Assembly: GCA_020638195.1 (NCBI GenBank)
Contig: JACKJC010000001.1
Span: 1,167,001 to 1,231,000 of the forward strand
Length of the DNA: 64,000 bases
Direction: 5' to 3'
Source of the DNA: Methylobacteriaceae bacterium
Lineage (GTDB): Bacteria > Pseudomonadota > Alphaproteobacteria > Rhizobiales > Beijerinckiaceae
Shown one piece after another: positions 33,765 to 43,496 of the stretch (position 1 is the stretch's first letter; the number at the start of each line of letters is the position of its first letter). Under the pieces are notes generated by a model. The model saw nothing but the letters and a program-made list of their open reading frames with translations, was not told the DNA's origin and did no database searches. The position numbers and the translations under genes are program-made.

Positions 33765-36323
33765 ATGCGTTTTTTGAGCCGGGCGCTTGGATTTCTGATC
33801 CTGGCCGTTGCCGCCCTGGGGCCGCTGTCCCCCTTAGCAGCGCAAGAAAGCCAGTCGCGTTTCGCCTTCGTCGTCGGGTCCGACGCCTATGAAGGCGCGC
33901 CGCTGGCAACTGCCGCCAATGACGCCGCGCTGGTTGCGGACGCCTTGAAGGCCGCGCAATTCGACGTGACCGGCGCGCGCAATCTCGATCAGGATACGCT
34001 GCGCGCCTCGTACCGCGAATTTCTCGCCAAGGTGACGGCGGCCGGCCCCGGCGCGGTCAGCATCGTCTATCTCTCTGGCTATGGCCTGCAATTCGACGGC
34101 GAGAATTACTTCGTGCCGCCCGGCGCGACCATCGCGCGCGACTCGGACATCAGCCTCAACGCCATTCGCCTGTCCGACCTGATCCGTCCGCTCTCCGGCG
34201 CGCCGGGACGAGGACGCATGGTCCTGCTGGATATCGCCTACGCCAGCCCGTTCAGCAAGCAGATTCAGGGCCTTGCGCCTGGATTGGCGATTGTCGAGCC
34301 GGACGCCGGTACGATCGTGGCATTCAACGCCGCGCCCGGGACCTGGGCGCAGCCGGGCAAGGAGCCCTATGGCCCCTATGCACAGGCGCTTGGCGAAATG
34401 CTGCGCGAACCCGGCCTGCCGCTTGAAGAAGTTCTGGTTCGCGTCCGCACCCGAACCGCGGAACTGACCCGCGCCGCGCAGGTGCCCTGGAGCGCCGGCA
34501 AGATCGAGCCGGCGCTCGCCCTGCTCGAACGCGCCGCTGATGCGCCCGCGCCGGCCGTGCCCGCTGACCAGCTCGCCGCCGAACGCGCCAAGCCGGTCGA
34601 CAAGCTGCCGGAATCGCTCGCCTATTCCGCCGTGATCGACCGCGATACCGTGAAGGGCTACGAGGATTTCGTCGCCACTTTTCCAAAAAGCCCCTACACG
34701 AAGAACGTTCGCGGCCTGCTGGCGGCGCGGCGTGAGGCGCGCACGTGGCGGCGCACGCTCGATGTCAACACGCAGAACGCCTACTGGTCCTATCTGAAGC
34801 GCTATCCGCGTGGCCCGCACGCGGCGGAAGCGCGCCGACGCCTGACGCGCCTGCAGGCCGCGCTCGAGCCGCCGCCGGCCTTCGACGTCGTCGCCTATGA
34901 CGATCCGCCGCCGCCGCCGGCCGAGGAAGTCTATTTCGACGGTCCGGACGTCTCCTATTTCGACGATTCCGCGCCGCCGCTCGCCCCGTCCGTCTTCGTG
35001 GCGGCGCCGCCGGCGTGGTACCAGCCGCCGCCGCCGCCAGACTTCGAGGACGACGACGACTTCTTCCTGCCGCAAGTCGCCGCCGTCGCGATTCCCGCCT
35101 GGATCGCGCCGCCGCGCTACGTGGCTCCGCCGCCCCAGCCGCTGATGATGGACGCGGGCGCGAGACCGCCGGGCTGGCGCCCCTATGTCGCAATTCCCGC
35201 CGCGCTGGCCGTCGGGCTGGCGGCAGGAAAGCTGTCCAATCACTTCCTGAACAATCGTCGACACAATGCCGGCCAAGGCGTACGACCGCCGCCGGGCGGC
35301 CATATCCGGCAGCCCGTCATTCCCGCGATCTCGTCCCTGCCGAAGGGAATGAACCTTCCAACCGGCGTCCGTCCGGGCCAGACTTTCGTGCGGCCGACGA
35401 CGCCGGCAGGTCTCCAGCCGGGTCGACCGGGTATCGGTCAGCCAGCTGGCGGCGTTGCTCAACCGGGCCGGCCCGGCGTCGGCGGTCGTCCGACCACTGC
35501 GCTTCCTGGCCTCCCGGCCGGTCAGCCTGGCCGAGGCCCCGGCGCGGCCGGCCAACCGGTCGGCGGCCAGGGTCTCCAGCCAGGTCGACCGGGTGTCGGT
35601 CAGCCGGCTGGCGGCGTCGCACAGCCGGGCCAGCCCGGCGTCGGCGGCCGTCCGAACAATGCGCTTCCGGGTATTCCCACTGGTCAACCCGGGCGTGGGC
35701 CCGGCGCGCCGGCCATTGGAACGCCTATGACACAGCCGGGCGTCCGCCCGGGTCAGCCCGCTGGCGTCCAGGGCTTGCCGCCCTCCGGCCAGATCGGTGG
35801 AAAGCCCGGCCGCCCAAGCAACGTTATGCAGGGCGCGCCGGCAGGCCAGCCCGGCCAACGCCCCGGCGCCGTCGGCCAGCCAACAGGCCGGCCGGCCACG
35901 GGAGCGCCGCTGACCCAGCCCGGCGTCCGTCCGGGGCAGCCTGCGGGCCAGCTGCAACAACAGCAGCAGCGCCAGTTGCAACAGCAACAGTTGCTGCAAC
36001 AACAGCAACAAAGGCAGCAGCAACAAAGGCAGCAACAATTGCAGCAGCAGCAGCGTCAGCAGCAGATGTTGCAGCAACAGCGCGTCCAGCAGCAGCAGCG
36101 CCAGCAACAATTGCAGCAGCAGCAGCGCCAGCAGCAGATGCTTCAGCAACAACGCATCCAGCAGCAACAGCGTCAGCAACAGATGATGCAACAGCAGCGC
36201 CAGCAGCAGATTATGCAGCAACAGCAACGCCAGCAGCAGATGCTCCAACAGCAGCGCATGCAGCAGCAGAGGATGCAGCAGCAGCGGCGGCCGTGCGGAG
36301 GGCCGGGGCAGCCGCGTTGCTGA
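33765..36323 (+). CDS. Secreted caspase-fold protein lacking catalytic His and Cys, with Pro/Gly repeats and poly-Q tail
   Basis: This 852-residue protein starts at ATG 33765 (GGGGG site). A signal peptide ends near PLAAQ. Residues about 31-250 are a peptidase C14/metacaspase-like domain: FAFVVGSDAY, NDAALVADAL, SIVYLSGYGLQFDGENYFVP and LLDIAYASPF. In active relatives these read SGHG and DACR; here Tyr106 replaces the His and Ala158 replaces the Cys, so it is predicted to have no protease activity. Residues about 275-370 hold two helical repeats (YEDFVATFPKSPY and YWSYLKRYPRGPH). Then come a Pro/Asp-rich region (375-455), a short hydrophobic helix (AIPAALAVGLAAGKL), Gly/Pro-rich repeats (548 onward) and a Gln-rich tail (about 729-840). 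Function unknown; a binding or scaffold role is inferred. Confidence 0.88.
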   Translation: MRFLSRALGFLILAVAALGPLSPLAAQESQSRFAFVVGSDAYEGAPLATAANDAALVADALKAAQFDVTGARNLDQDTLRASYREFLAKVTAAGPGAVSIVYLSGYGLQFDGENYFVPPGATIARDSDISLNAIRLSDLIRPLSGAPGRGRMVLLDIAYASPFSKQIQGLAPGLAIVEPDAGTIVAFNAAPGTWAQPGKEPYGPYAQALGEMLREPGLPLEEVLVRVRTRTAELTRAAQVPWSAGKIEPALALLERAADAPAPAVPADQLAAERAKPVDKLPESLAYSAVIDRDTVKGYEDFVATFPKSPYTKNVRGLLAARREARTWRRTLDVNTQNAYWSYLKRYPRGPHAAEARRRLTRLQAALEPPPAFDVVAYDDPPPPPAEEVYFDGPDVSYFDDSAPPLAPSVFVAAPPAWYQPPPPPDFEDDDDFFLPQVAAVAIPAWIAPPRYVAPPPQPLMMDAGARPPGWRPYVAIPAALAVGLAAGKLSNHFLNNRRHNAGQGVRPPPGGHIRQPVIPAISSLPKGMNLPTGVRPGQTFVRPTTPAGLQPGRPGIGQPAGGVAQPGRPGVGGRPTTALPGLPAGQPGRGPGAAGQPVGGQGLQPGRPGVGQPAGGVAQPGQPGVGGRPNNALPGIPTGQPGRGPGAPAIGTPMTQPGVRPGQPAGVQGLPPSGQIGGKPGRPSNVMQGAPAGQPGQRPGAVGQPTGRPATGAPLTQPGVRPGQPAGQLQQQQQRQLQQQQLLQQQQQRQQQQRQQQLQQQQRQQQMLQQQRVQQQQRQQQLQQQQRQQQMLQQQRIQQQQRQQQMMQQQRQQQIMQQQQRQQQMLQQQRMQQQRMQQQRRPCGGPGQPRC
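35409..35732 (+). repeat. Tandem 162-bp in-frame duplication in the caspase-fold gene
   Basis: Two units, 35409-35570 and 35571-35732, each encode 54 residues that begin GLQPGRPG and contain QPAGGVAQPG, PGVGGRP and TGQPGRGPG or AGQPGRGPG. They differ at scattered positions (I/V, R/Q, TT/NN), so the duplication is not recent. A looser third copy follows. The repeat makes a Pro/Gly-rich linker before the Gln-rich tail. Confidence 0.8.
35949..36290 (+). repeat. Poly-glutamine coding tract
   Basis: This tract of about 114 codons is mostly CAG and CAA, broken at intervals by CGC/CGT Arg, CTC/TTG Leu and ATG Met, giving QQQRQQQ(M/L)LQQQ periodicity. CAG and CAA are mixed, so Gln rather than a pure triplet repeat seems to be maintained. 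On the opposite strand it produces a spurious Leu-rich frame. Confidence 0.9.
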
Positions 36324-36342
36324 GGAGCGCGCCTCTCGCGCG

Positions 36343-36367
36343 TTGGCGGGCCCGTTGGGCCCGCCAA
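36343..36367 (+). terminator. Strong hairpin after the caspase-fold gene
   Basis: TTGGCGGGCCC and GGGCCCGCCAA form an 11-bp perfect stem with a 3-base GTT loop, 20 bases past the stop. No T-run follows, so it may act as a pause or stability hairpin, or as part of Rho-dependent termination. Confidence 0.6.
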
Positions 36368-36551
36368 TAGCCAAATCGAAACGGCCCGAAAGAAGAATGG
36401 AAGTGAGGGCGGGCTGGAATTCTGCGAAAACCCTCGACAAGCAGCGCGCTCTGGCGCGCTCGCGCGAAAATGCCGCGCGGCGGGCTTATAGCCTGTCCAT
36501 GACGGCTGCCGCCCGTCTTCGACGCCGGCCGGCGAGGGAGAGGAACGCAGG

Positions 36552-37580
36552 ATGATCATCGACTGTCACGGCCACTACACCACCGCGCCCAAGGCGCTGG
36601 AGGACTGGCGCAATCGCCAGATCGCCGCGATCAACGATCCCTCCGCCATGCCGAAGGTTTCGGAGCTGAAGATTAGCGACGACGAGCTGCGGGAATCCAT
36701 CGAGAAAAACCAGCTGCGCCAGATGAAGGAGCGTGGCTCGGACCTCACCATCTTTTCGCCGCGCGCGAGCTTCATGGCCCACCACATCGGCGACTTCCAG
36801 GTGTCCTCGACCTGGGCGGCGATCTGCAACGAGCTGATTCACCGCGTCGCCACCCTGCTGCCGGACAATTTCATCGGCGCGGCCATGCTGCCGCAGAGCC
36901 CCGGCGTCGATCCCGCGACATGTGTTCCCGAACTCGAGAAATGCATGAAGGACTACGGCTTCGTCGGCATCAACCTGAACCCTGATCCGTCCGGCGGCCA
37001 CTGGAGGAGCCCGCCGCTGACCGACAGGCACTGGTATCCGATCTACGAGAAGATGGTGGAATACGACATTCCTGCCATGATACACGTCTCGACCAGCTGC
37101 AATGCCTGCTTCCATACGACCGGCGCGCATTACATCAACGCCGACACGACCGCGGTCATGCAGCTGATCCAGGGCGATCTCTTCAAGGATTTTCCGGCCC
37201 TGCGCTTCGTCATCCCGCATGGCGGCGGCGCCGCGCCCTATCACTGGGGTCGCTACCGCGGCCTCGCGCAGGAGATGAAGAAGCCGCTGCTGCGCGACCA
37301 TCTCCTCAAGAACGTTTATTTCGATACTTGCGTCTATCACCAGCCGGGCATCGACCTGCTGACGAAGGTTATCCCGGTCGACAATATTCTGTTCGCGTCG
37401 GAAATGATCGGCGCGGTGAAGGGAATCGATCCCGAGACCGGCTTCAATTTCGACGACACGAAGCGCTACATCGAGGCGACCCAGAACCTGTCCGCCGAAG
37501 ATCGCCACAAGGTGTACGAAGGCAATGCGCGCAAGGTCTATCCGCAGCTGGACAAGGCGCTGAAGGCGCGGGGGCGTTAG
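36552..37580 (+). CDS. ligJ: 4-oxalomesaconate hydratase
   Basis: This 342-residue amidohydrolase-superfamily enzyme has the same length as characterised LigJ (about 341). It hydrates 4-oxalomesaconate to 4-carboxy-4-hydroxy-2-oxoadipate in protocatechuate 4,5-cleavage. Metal ligands are visible as DCHGHY (His6, His8), MIHVST (His about 178), IPHGGG (His about 223) and FASEMIGAVKG (Glu about 283). The family also includes decarboxylases such as ACMSD, but ligI, ligA and ligB next door make LigJ the best call. It is first of the four-gene lig run. Confidence 0.92.
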   Translation: MIIDCHGHYTTAPKALEDWRNRQIAAINDPSAMPKVSELKISDDELRESIEKNQLRQMKERGSDLTIFSPRASFMAHHIGDFQVSSTWAAICNELIHRVATLLPDNFIGAAMLPQSPGVDPATCVPELEKCMKDYGFVGINLNPDPSGGHWRSPPLTDRHWYPIYEKMVEYDIPAMIHVSTSCNACFHTTGAHYINADTTAVMQLIQGDLFKDFPALRFVIPHGGGAAPYHWGRYRGLAQEMKKPLLRDHLLKNVYFDTCVYHQPGIDLLTKVIPVDNILFASEMIGAVKGIDPETGFNFDDTKRYIEATQNLSAEDRHKVYEGNARKVYPQLDKALKARGR

Positions 37581-37697
37581 CCGGACCGCGAGCCTTCAGG
37601 CTCGCCTTGTGATGCTGCGAGCATGAACGCTCGTGGTCCATGTGCTGGAAACCCCGGCTCGAGACCGCATATGATCCCGACAGGGGAAGGAAATCCG

Positions 37698-38635
37698 ATG
37701 TCCAAGCCCACGACAGGGCCGTTCGAAAAGACCAAGGGCTGGCTCGACTGGTACAACGGCCCGTCGAAACCACGCTTTGTTGTGCCTGAAGGCGCGGTCG
37801 ACGCGCATTGCCACGTCTTCGGGCCGGGCGCCGAATTTCCCTATGCGCCCGAGCGCAAGTACACGCCCTGCGACGCCTCCAAGGCGCAGCTCTTCGCGTT
37901 GCGCGACCACCTCGGCTTCTCCCGCAACGTGATCGTACAGGCGACCTGCCACGGCGCCGACAACCGCGCCATGGCCGATGCCTGTCGCGCTTCGGACGGC
38001 AAGGCGCGCGGCGTCGCGACCGTGAAGCGCAGCGTGACCGACGCCGAACTGCGGGACTTGCATGAAGCGGGCGTGCGTGGCGTGCGCTTCAATTTCGTCA
38101 AGCGCCTCGTCGACTTCACGCCGAAGGACGAGCTGATGGAGATTGCCGGCCGCATTTCCAAACTCGGCTGGCATGTGGTCATCTATTTCGAGGCAGTCGA
38201 CCTGCCCGAACTCTGGGACTTTTTCACCGCGCTGCCGACGACCGTCGTCGTCGACCACATGGGTCGTCCCGACGTGACGAAGCCGATCGATGGTCCTGAA
38301 TTTTCGCTCTTCCTGAAGTTCATGCGCGAACATCAGAACGTCTGGAGCAAGGTCTCCTGCCCCGAGCGCCTCTCGGTCGCCGGACCGCCCGCGCTGAATG
38401 GCGAACAGAACGCCTATCGCGACGTCGTTCCCTTCGCGCGAAAAGTCGTGGAGGAATTTCCCGACCGCGTGCTGTGGGGCACCGACTGGCCGCATCCAAA
38501 TCTCAAGGACCACATGCCCGACGACGGCCTGCTGGTCGATTTCATCCCGCATATCGCGACGACCAAGGAGCTTCAGCAAAAGCTGCTCGTCGACAATCCT
38601 ATGCGCCTCTACTGGCCCGAAGAAAGGAGGGCGTG

Positions 38636-38636
<1 letters not shown>
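37698..38636 (+). CDS. ligI: 2-pyrone-4,6-dicarboxylate hydrolase
   Basis: This 312-residue amidohydrolase-fold enzyme starts at ATG 37698 behind GGGGAAGG. LigI opens the lactone 2-pyrone-4,6-dicarboxylate reversibly and needs no metal. Seen motifs are VDAHCHVFGPG near residue 34, VVVDHMGRPD near residue 195, and the catalytic Asp in WGTDWPHPN near residue 264. Its stop overlaps the ligA start (TGATG). Confidence 0.93.
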
Positions 38637-39908
<1,272 letters not shown>

Positions 39909-40005
39909 CGCATTCGGCGCGGTCGCCGCTGCAAAGGCGACCGCGCATGAGCGGCAAGCTTCTTCGGCATGGCCGAAAGGTCGCGCCCGCGCTAAATCTG
40001 TCGTC

Positions 40006-41478
40006 ATGAGTTCCGAACATCGGGCTGATTTCACGCGCCCGGAAATCCTGTCCATCCTGCCCGGTCTCCTGCTCGCCATGTTGCTCGGCGCGCTGGACCA
40101 GACGATCGTCGCCACGGCGATGCCGACTATCGGCCGCGAACTCGGCGACGTCGAACAATTGCCCTGGGTGGTCACGGCCTATCTGCTCGCCTCCGTCGCG
40201 GTCACGCCGCTCTACGGCAAGCTCGCCGACATTCACGGCCGCCGCATCGTCATGCTTTCGGCCATCGCGATCTTCGTCGCGGGCTCCGTCGCCTGCGCGC
40301 TCTCGCCGTCCGTGCCGATCCTGGCGGTCGCGCGCGCCTTGCAGGGCGCGGGCGGCGGCGGGCTCATTTCGCTCGCGCAGACCATCATCGCCGACATCGT
40401 CTCGCCACGCGAGCGCGGCCGCTATCAGGTGCACATCGCCAGCGTCTTCGCGGCCTCGAGCCTCGCCGGTCCTCCGCTCGGCGGCCTGCTGGCTGACCAT
40501 ATTCATTGGTCGGCGATCTTCTGGATCAACATTCCGCTCGGGGCCGTCGCTCTCTTCTTCACGAGCGAGCGCCTGCGCCATCTGCCGAAGGTCGCACGGC
40601 CGCACAAGCTCGACATTGCCGGCGCGCTGCTGCTTGTGCTCGCGACCACGCCTTTCCTGCTCGCACTGAGCTGGGGCGGCGTCAAATTTCCATGGTTCTC
40701 GCCCATCGTCCTTTCGCTCTTCGCCGCCGCGATACTCTTCACGCTCGGCTTCGTCTGGCGAACGCGCGCGGCCGACGAACCGCTGATCCCCGCGAGCGTT
40801 CTCGGCAATCAGGTCGTGAAAACCGCGACGATCGCCGCGGGTCTCGCCATGGGGGTCTTCATCGGCCTTTCCATTGTCATGCCGGTTTATCTCGAGGGCG
40901 TTGTCGGCCTCACCGCCTCCATGTCGGGGCTCGCCCTCATTCCGCTGATGATCGGAACGGTCATCGGCGCGACGACTGCCGGCCGTTCGATGGCGCGGTT
41001 GACCAACTACAAGCGGCTGCCGATGGCCGGCATGGTCGTCGCCTTCGTCGCCTGCGCCATCATCGCGTGGCGGCCGCGCGGCCTGCCGTTTGCCGTGCTC
41101 GAATGCGTCCTGCTAATCGTCACCATTGGCCTCGGCACGGTCCTGCCGACGGCGACCGTCTCGATCCAAAACGCTGTCGCGCGGCATGAACTAGGCGCGG
41201 CGACCGGCGCGAGCAATTTCTTCCGGCAGATCGGCAGCGCGCTCGTCGCCGCGGTCTTCGGCGCCATCGTCTTCGGCGCCTCCGGCGTCGCGCAGGAAGT
41301 CACGCGGTCCGAACATGCCGCGCTCGATCCAGCCGCCATCGAAGCGCTGACGCAGGCCTTCCGCCACGTCTACATCGGCGCCTGCATTCTCATCGTCATC
41401 GCGATGGCGTTTTTCGCGGCGATGGAAATGCGGCCTCTGCGCAGCGGCGCCGAGCCGCCGGCGGAATCTGGCCACTAG
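40006..41478 (+). CDS. MFS drug/solute exporter, DHA2 (14-helix) family
   Basis: This 490-residue transporter has about 14 hydrophobic segments. The DHA2 motif GALDQTIVATAMPTIGREL lies near residue 28, the loop GKLADIHGRR near residue 72, and motif C-like LQGAGGGGLISLAQTII near residue 113. Members export drugs or aromatic acids by proton antiport. It follows the lig genes by about 100 bp in the same direction, so efflux of a toxic pathway compound is possible but not shown. It converges with glgX with a 4-bp overlap of ends. Confidence 0.9.
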   Translation: MSSEHRADFTRPEILSILPGLLLAMLLGALDQTIVATAMPTIGRELGDVEQLPWVVTAYLLASVAVTPLYGKLADIHGRRIVMLSAIAIFVAGSVACALSPSVPILAVARALQGAGGGGLISLAQTIIADIVSPRERGRYQVHIASVFAASSLAGPPLGGLLADHIHWSAIFWINIPLGAVALFFTSERLRHLPKVARPHKLDIAGALLLVLATTPFLLALSWGGVKFPWFSPIVLSLFAAAILFTLGFVWRTRAADEPLIPASVLGNQVVKTATIAAGLAMGVFIGLSIVMPVYLEGVVGLTASMSGLALIPLMIGTVIGATTAGRSMARLTNYKRLPMAGMVVAFVACAIIAWRPRGLPFAVLECVLLIVTIGLGTVLPTATVSIQNAVARHELGAATGASNFFRQIGSALVAAVFGAIVFGASGVAQEVTRSEHAALDPAAIEALTQAFRHVYIGACILIVIAMAFFAAMEMRPLRSGAEPPAESGH

Positions 41479-43496
41479 TCGCGCGGCGTTTCCACGAGCG
41501 CGACGACGGAGCGAGCGCCGACGCCGAAACGATCGCTCTCGATGGCGCGCTGTCCGACAAAGCCGGTGCCGCTATCGATCGCGAGCGCCCAACACATGCC
41601 GGCACACGGCGGGGGCAAGGTCATCCCCACGACGACATCGCCGCGATTGAACGCCATGTGCATTCGGGCGCCGCCCCCTCGTGCGGGCGCACGCGTCAGC
41701 GCGACGAAATCCGCGTGCGACCAATCGGCATCCGCCATTACGCTACCGTCGACGCGCAGCCATTTCGCATCGGCGCAGAGCGCGCCGCTTTCCGTGCGCC
41801 CGGTCAGGAAGCGGTTCTCGGTCAAGAGCGCATTGTCCGCGCGAAACCGGGCGAGACCCGCGACGAATTCAGCAAACCTTCCGTCGGCTGTCGCCCAGTC
41901 GAGCCAGATCGTTTCATTGTCCTGAGCATAGGCGTTGTTGTTGCCGCCCTGCGTGCGGCCGAATTCGTCGCCGGCCGTCAGCATCGGTGTACCGAGCGAC
42001 AGAAACAATGTGGCGAGAAGCGCGCGTGTATCGCCATGCCGCCGCGCAATCATGCGCGCGTCGTCCGTCTCGCCGTCCGCGCCGCCGTTCCAGCAAATCT
42101 CGCTCGAATTGCCGTCGCGATTGTTTTCGCCATTGGCGTGGTTGTGCTTGCCCGAATACGAAACGAGGTCGCGCAGCGTGAAACCGTCATGAGCGGCGAT
42201 GAAGTTGAGGCTTTCACGCGGAGAACGCGCATGGAAGAAATCGGCTGAACCCGCGAGGCGCGTCGCGAGCGCGCCGGCGGCATGCGCATCGCCGCGCCAG
42301 AAGCGCCTGACATCGTCGCGGAATCGATCGTTCCATTCGATCCAGCCTGCAGGAAAGCGGCCGACCTGATAGCCGCCGGGCCCAATATCCCAGGGTTCCG
42401 CGATCAGAAGACGGTCGCGCAGGACAGGATCTGCGGCGATGGCTTCGAGCAGCGGCGCGTTCGGATCGAACCCGTTCGGCCGCCGCGCCAGGGACGTCGC
42501 GAGATCGAAGCGAAACCCTTCGACGCCGGCTTCTAGCACGAAGCGCCGCAGCGCCTCCCGGATCGTTTCGATGACGATCGGTTGCGTACAGTCGAGCGAA
42601 TTGCCGCAGCCTGTGTCATTGATGAGCGCGCCGTCGGCAGCGTGACGGTAATAGAGCGCATTGTCGAGGCCGCGCAGCGACAGCGTCGGCCCGAACGCAT
42701 CGCTCTCGCCGGTGTGATTGTAGACGACATCCAAGATCACGCCGATGCCGGCTGCCCGCAGCGCAGCGACCGCCGATCGCAAATCGGCCATGCCGCCCGG
42801 CGCCAGACGCGGTTCGAGCGCCGTGAAGACGACTGGATTGTAACCCCACGCATTCGTCAGCCCGAGCGGTGGCAGATGCCGCTCGTCGATCCAGACTGCA
42901 ACGGGCATGAGTTCGACATGGGTCACGCCAAGCCGAACGAAGCGTTGAATGACATGAGGCAGCGCAAGCGCTGCGAGCTTGCCGCGAAGCGGTGCGGGCA
43001 CGAATTCATCGCGCATCGTATGCGCCTTGACGCAGAGCTCGTAGATCAGGGTTGGCGGACTTGCCGGCGCGGGCGCGATATGCGGCAGGGCGGTTTCCGC
43101 GACGGCTTTGGGAACAAGGCGCGCAGTATCGACCGCGCTTTCGCGCGGCGCCGTCAATGCCGGGTCGAATGTGAAGGCTCTATCCAGTCGTCGCGCAAAG
43201 GGGTCGACGAGCAGTTTTTCCGGATCGAACCTGTGGCCCGCGCGCGGCTCCCACGGGCCCTCGGCGCGCAGTCCGTATCGCTGGCCCGCGCGAACGCCAG
43301 GCAGGAAGCCGTAGTGAAAATCGCCGTCGCGGTTGCGCAGCGCGATACGTGCGACTTCCTCGTCTTCGTTGTCGAACAGGCAAACCCAGATGCGTTCGGC
43401 GTGGCGCGAGGCCACACCGATCACGGCGCCGTCGTCCGACAGCCAGAGGCCTGGACCGCCCGGAGGCGCGCAAGATTCCGTGCCGCGCTCATCCAT
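41475..43496 (-). CDS. glgX: Glycogen debranching enzyme
   Basis: This 673-residue GH13 enzyme hydrolyses alpha-1,6 branches of phosphorylase-limit glycogen. An N-terminal CBM48-like domain comes first (residues about 20-120). The catalytic residues follow: GFRFDLATSLARR (nucleophile Asp), LIAEPWDIGPGGYQVG (acid/base Glu) and FIAAHDGFTLRDLVSY (His-Asp). EWNDRFRDDVRRFWRG is typical of GlgX. ATG 43496 lies inside the last codons of glgP (8-bp overlap), so translation is coupled to phosphorylase. The earlier ATG at 43535 is less likely. Confidence 0.93.
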   Translation of the reverse strand: MDERGTESCAPPGGPGLWLSDDGAVIGVASRHAERIWVCLFDNEDEEVARIALRNRDGDFHYGFLPGVRAGQRYGLRAEGPWEPRAGHRFDPEKLLVDPFARRLDRAFTFDPALTAPRESAVDTARLVPKAVAETALPHIAPAPASPPTLIYELCVKAHTMRDEFVPAPLRGKLAALALPHVIQRFVRLGVTHVELMPVAVWIDERHLPPLGLTNAWGYNPVVFTALEPRLAPGGMADLRSAVAALRAAGIGVILDVVYNHTGESDAFGPTLSLRGLDNALYYRHAADGALINDTGCGNSLDCTQPIVIETIREALRRFVLEAGVEGFRFDLATSLARRPNGFDPNAPLLEAIAADPVLRDRLLIAEPWDIGPGGYQVGRFPAGWIEWNDRFRDDVRRFWRGDAHAAGALATRLAGSADFFHARSPRESLNFIAAHDGFTLRDLVSYSGKHNHANGENNRDGNSSEICWNGGADGETDDARMIARRHGDTRALLATLFLSLGTPMLTAGDEFGRTQGGNNNAYAQDNETIWLDWATADGRFAEFVAGLARFRADNALLTENRFLTGRTESGALCADAKWLRVDGSVMADADWSHADFVALTRAPARGGGARMHMAFNRGDVVVGMTLPPPCAGMCWALAIDSGTGFVGQRAIESDRFGVGARSVVALVETPRD

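Noticed and set aside
35949..36290. Short regular repeats that could suggest a CRISPR array
   Set aside because: The period is 3 bp based and in frame with Gln codons. There are no unique spacers of constant length.
33834..36440. Very long minus-strand frame (868 codons) opposite the caspase-fold gene
   Set aside because: Its Leu-rich and Arg-rich composition is the complement of the Gln tract and GC-rich codons. It has no signal or domain, and the plus-strand gene has a recognisable fold.
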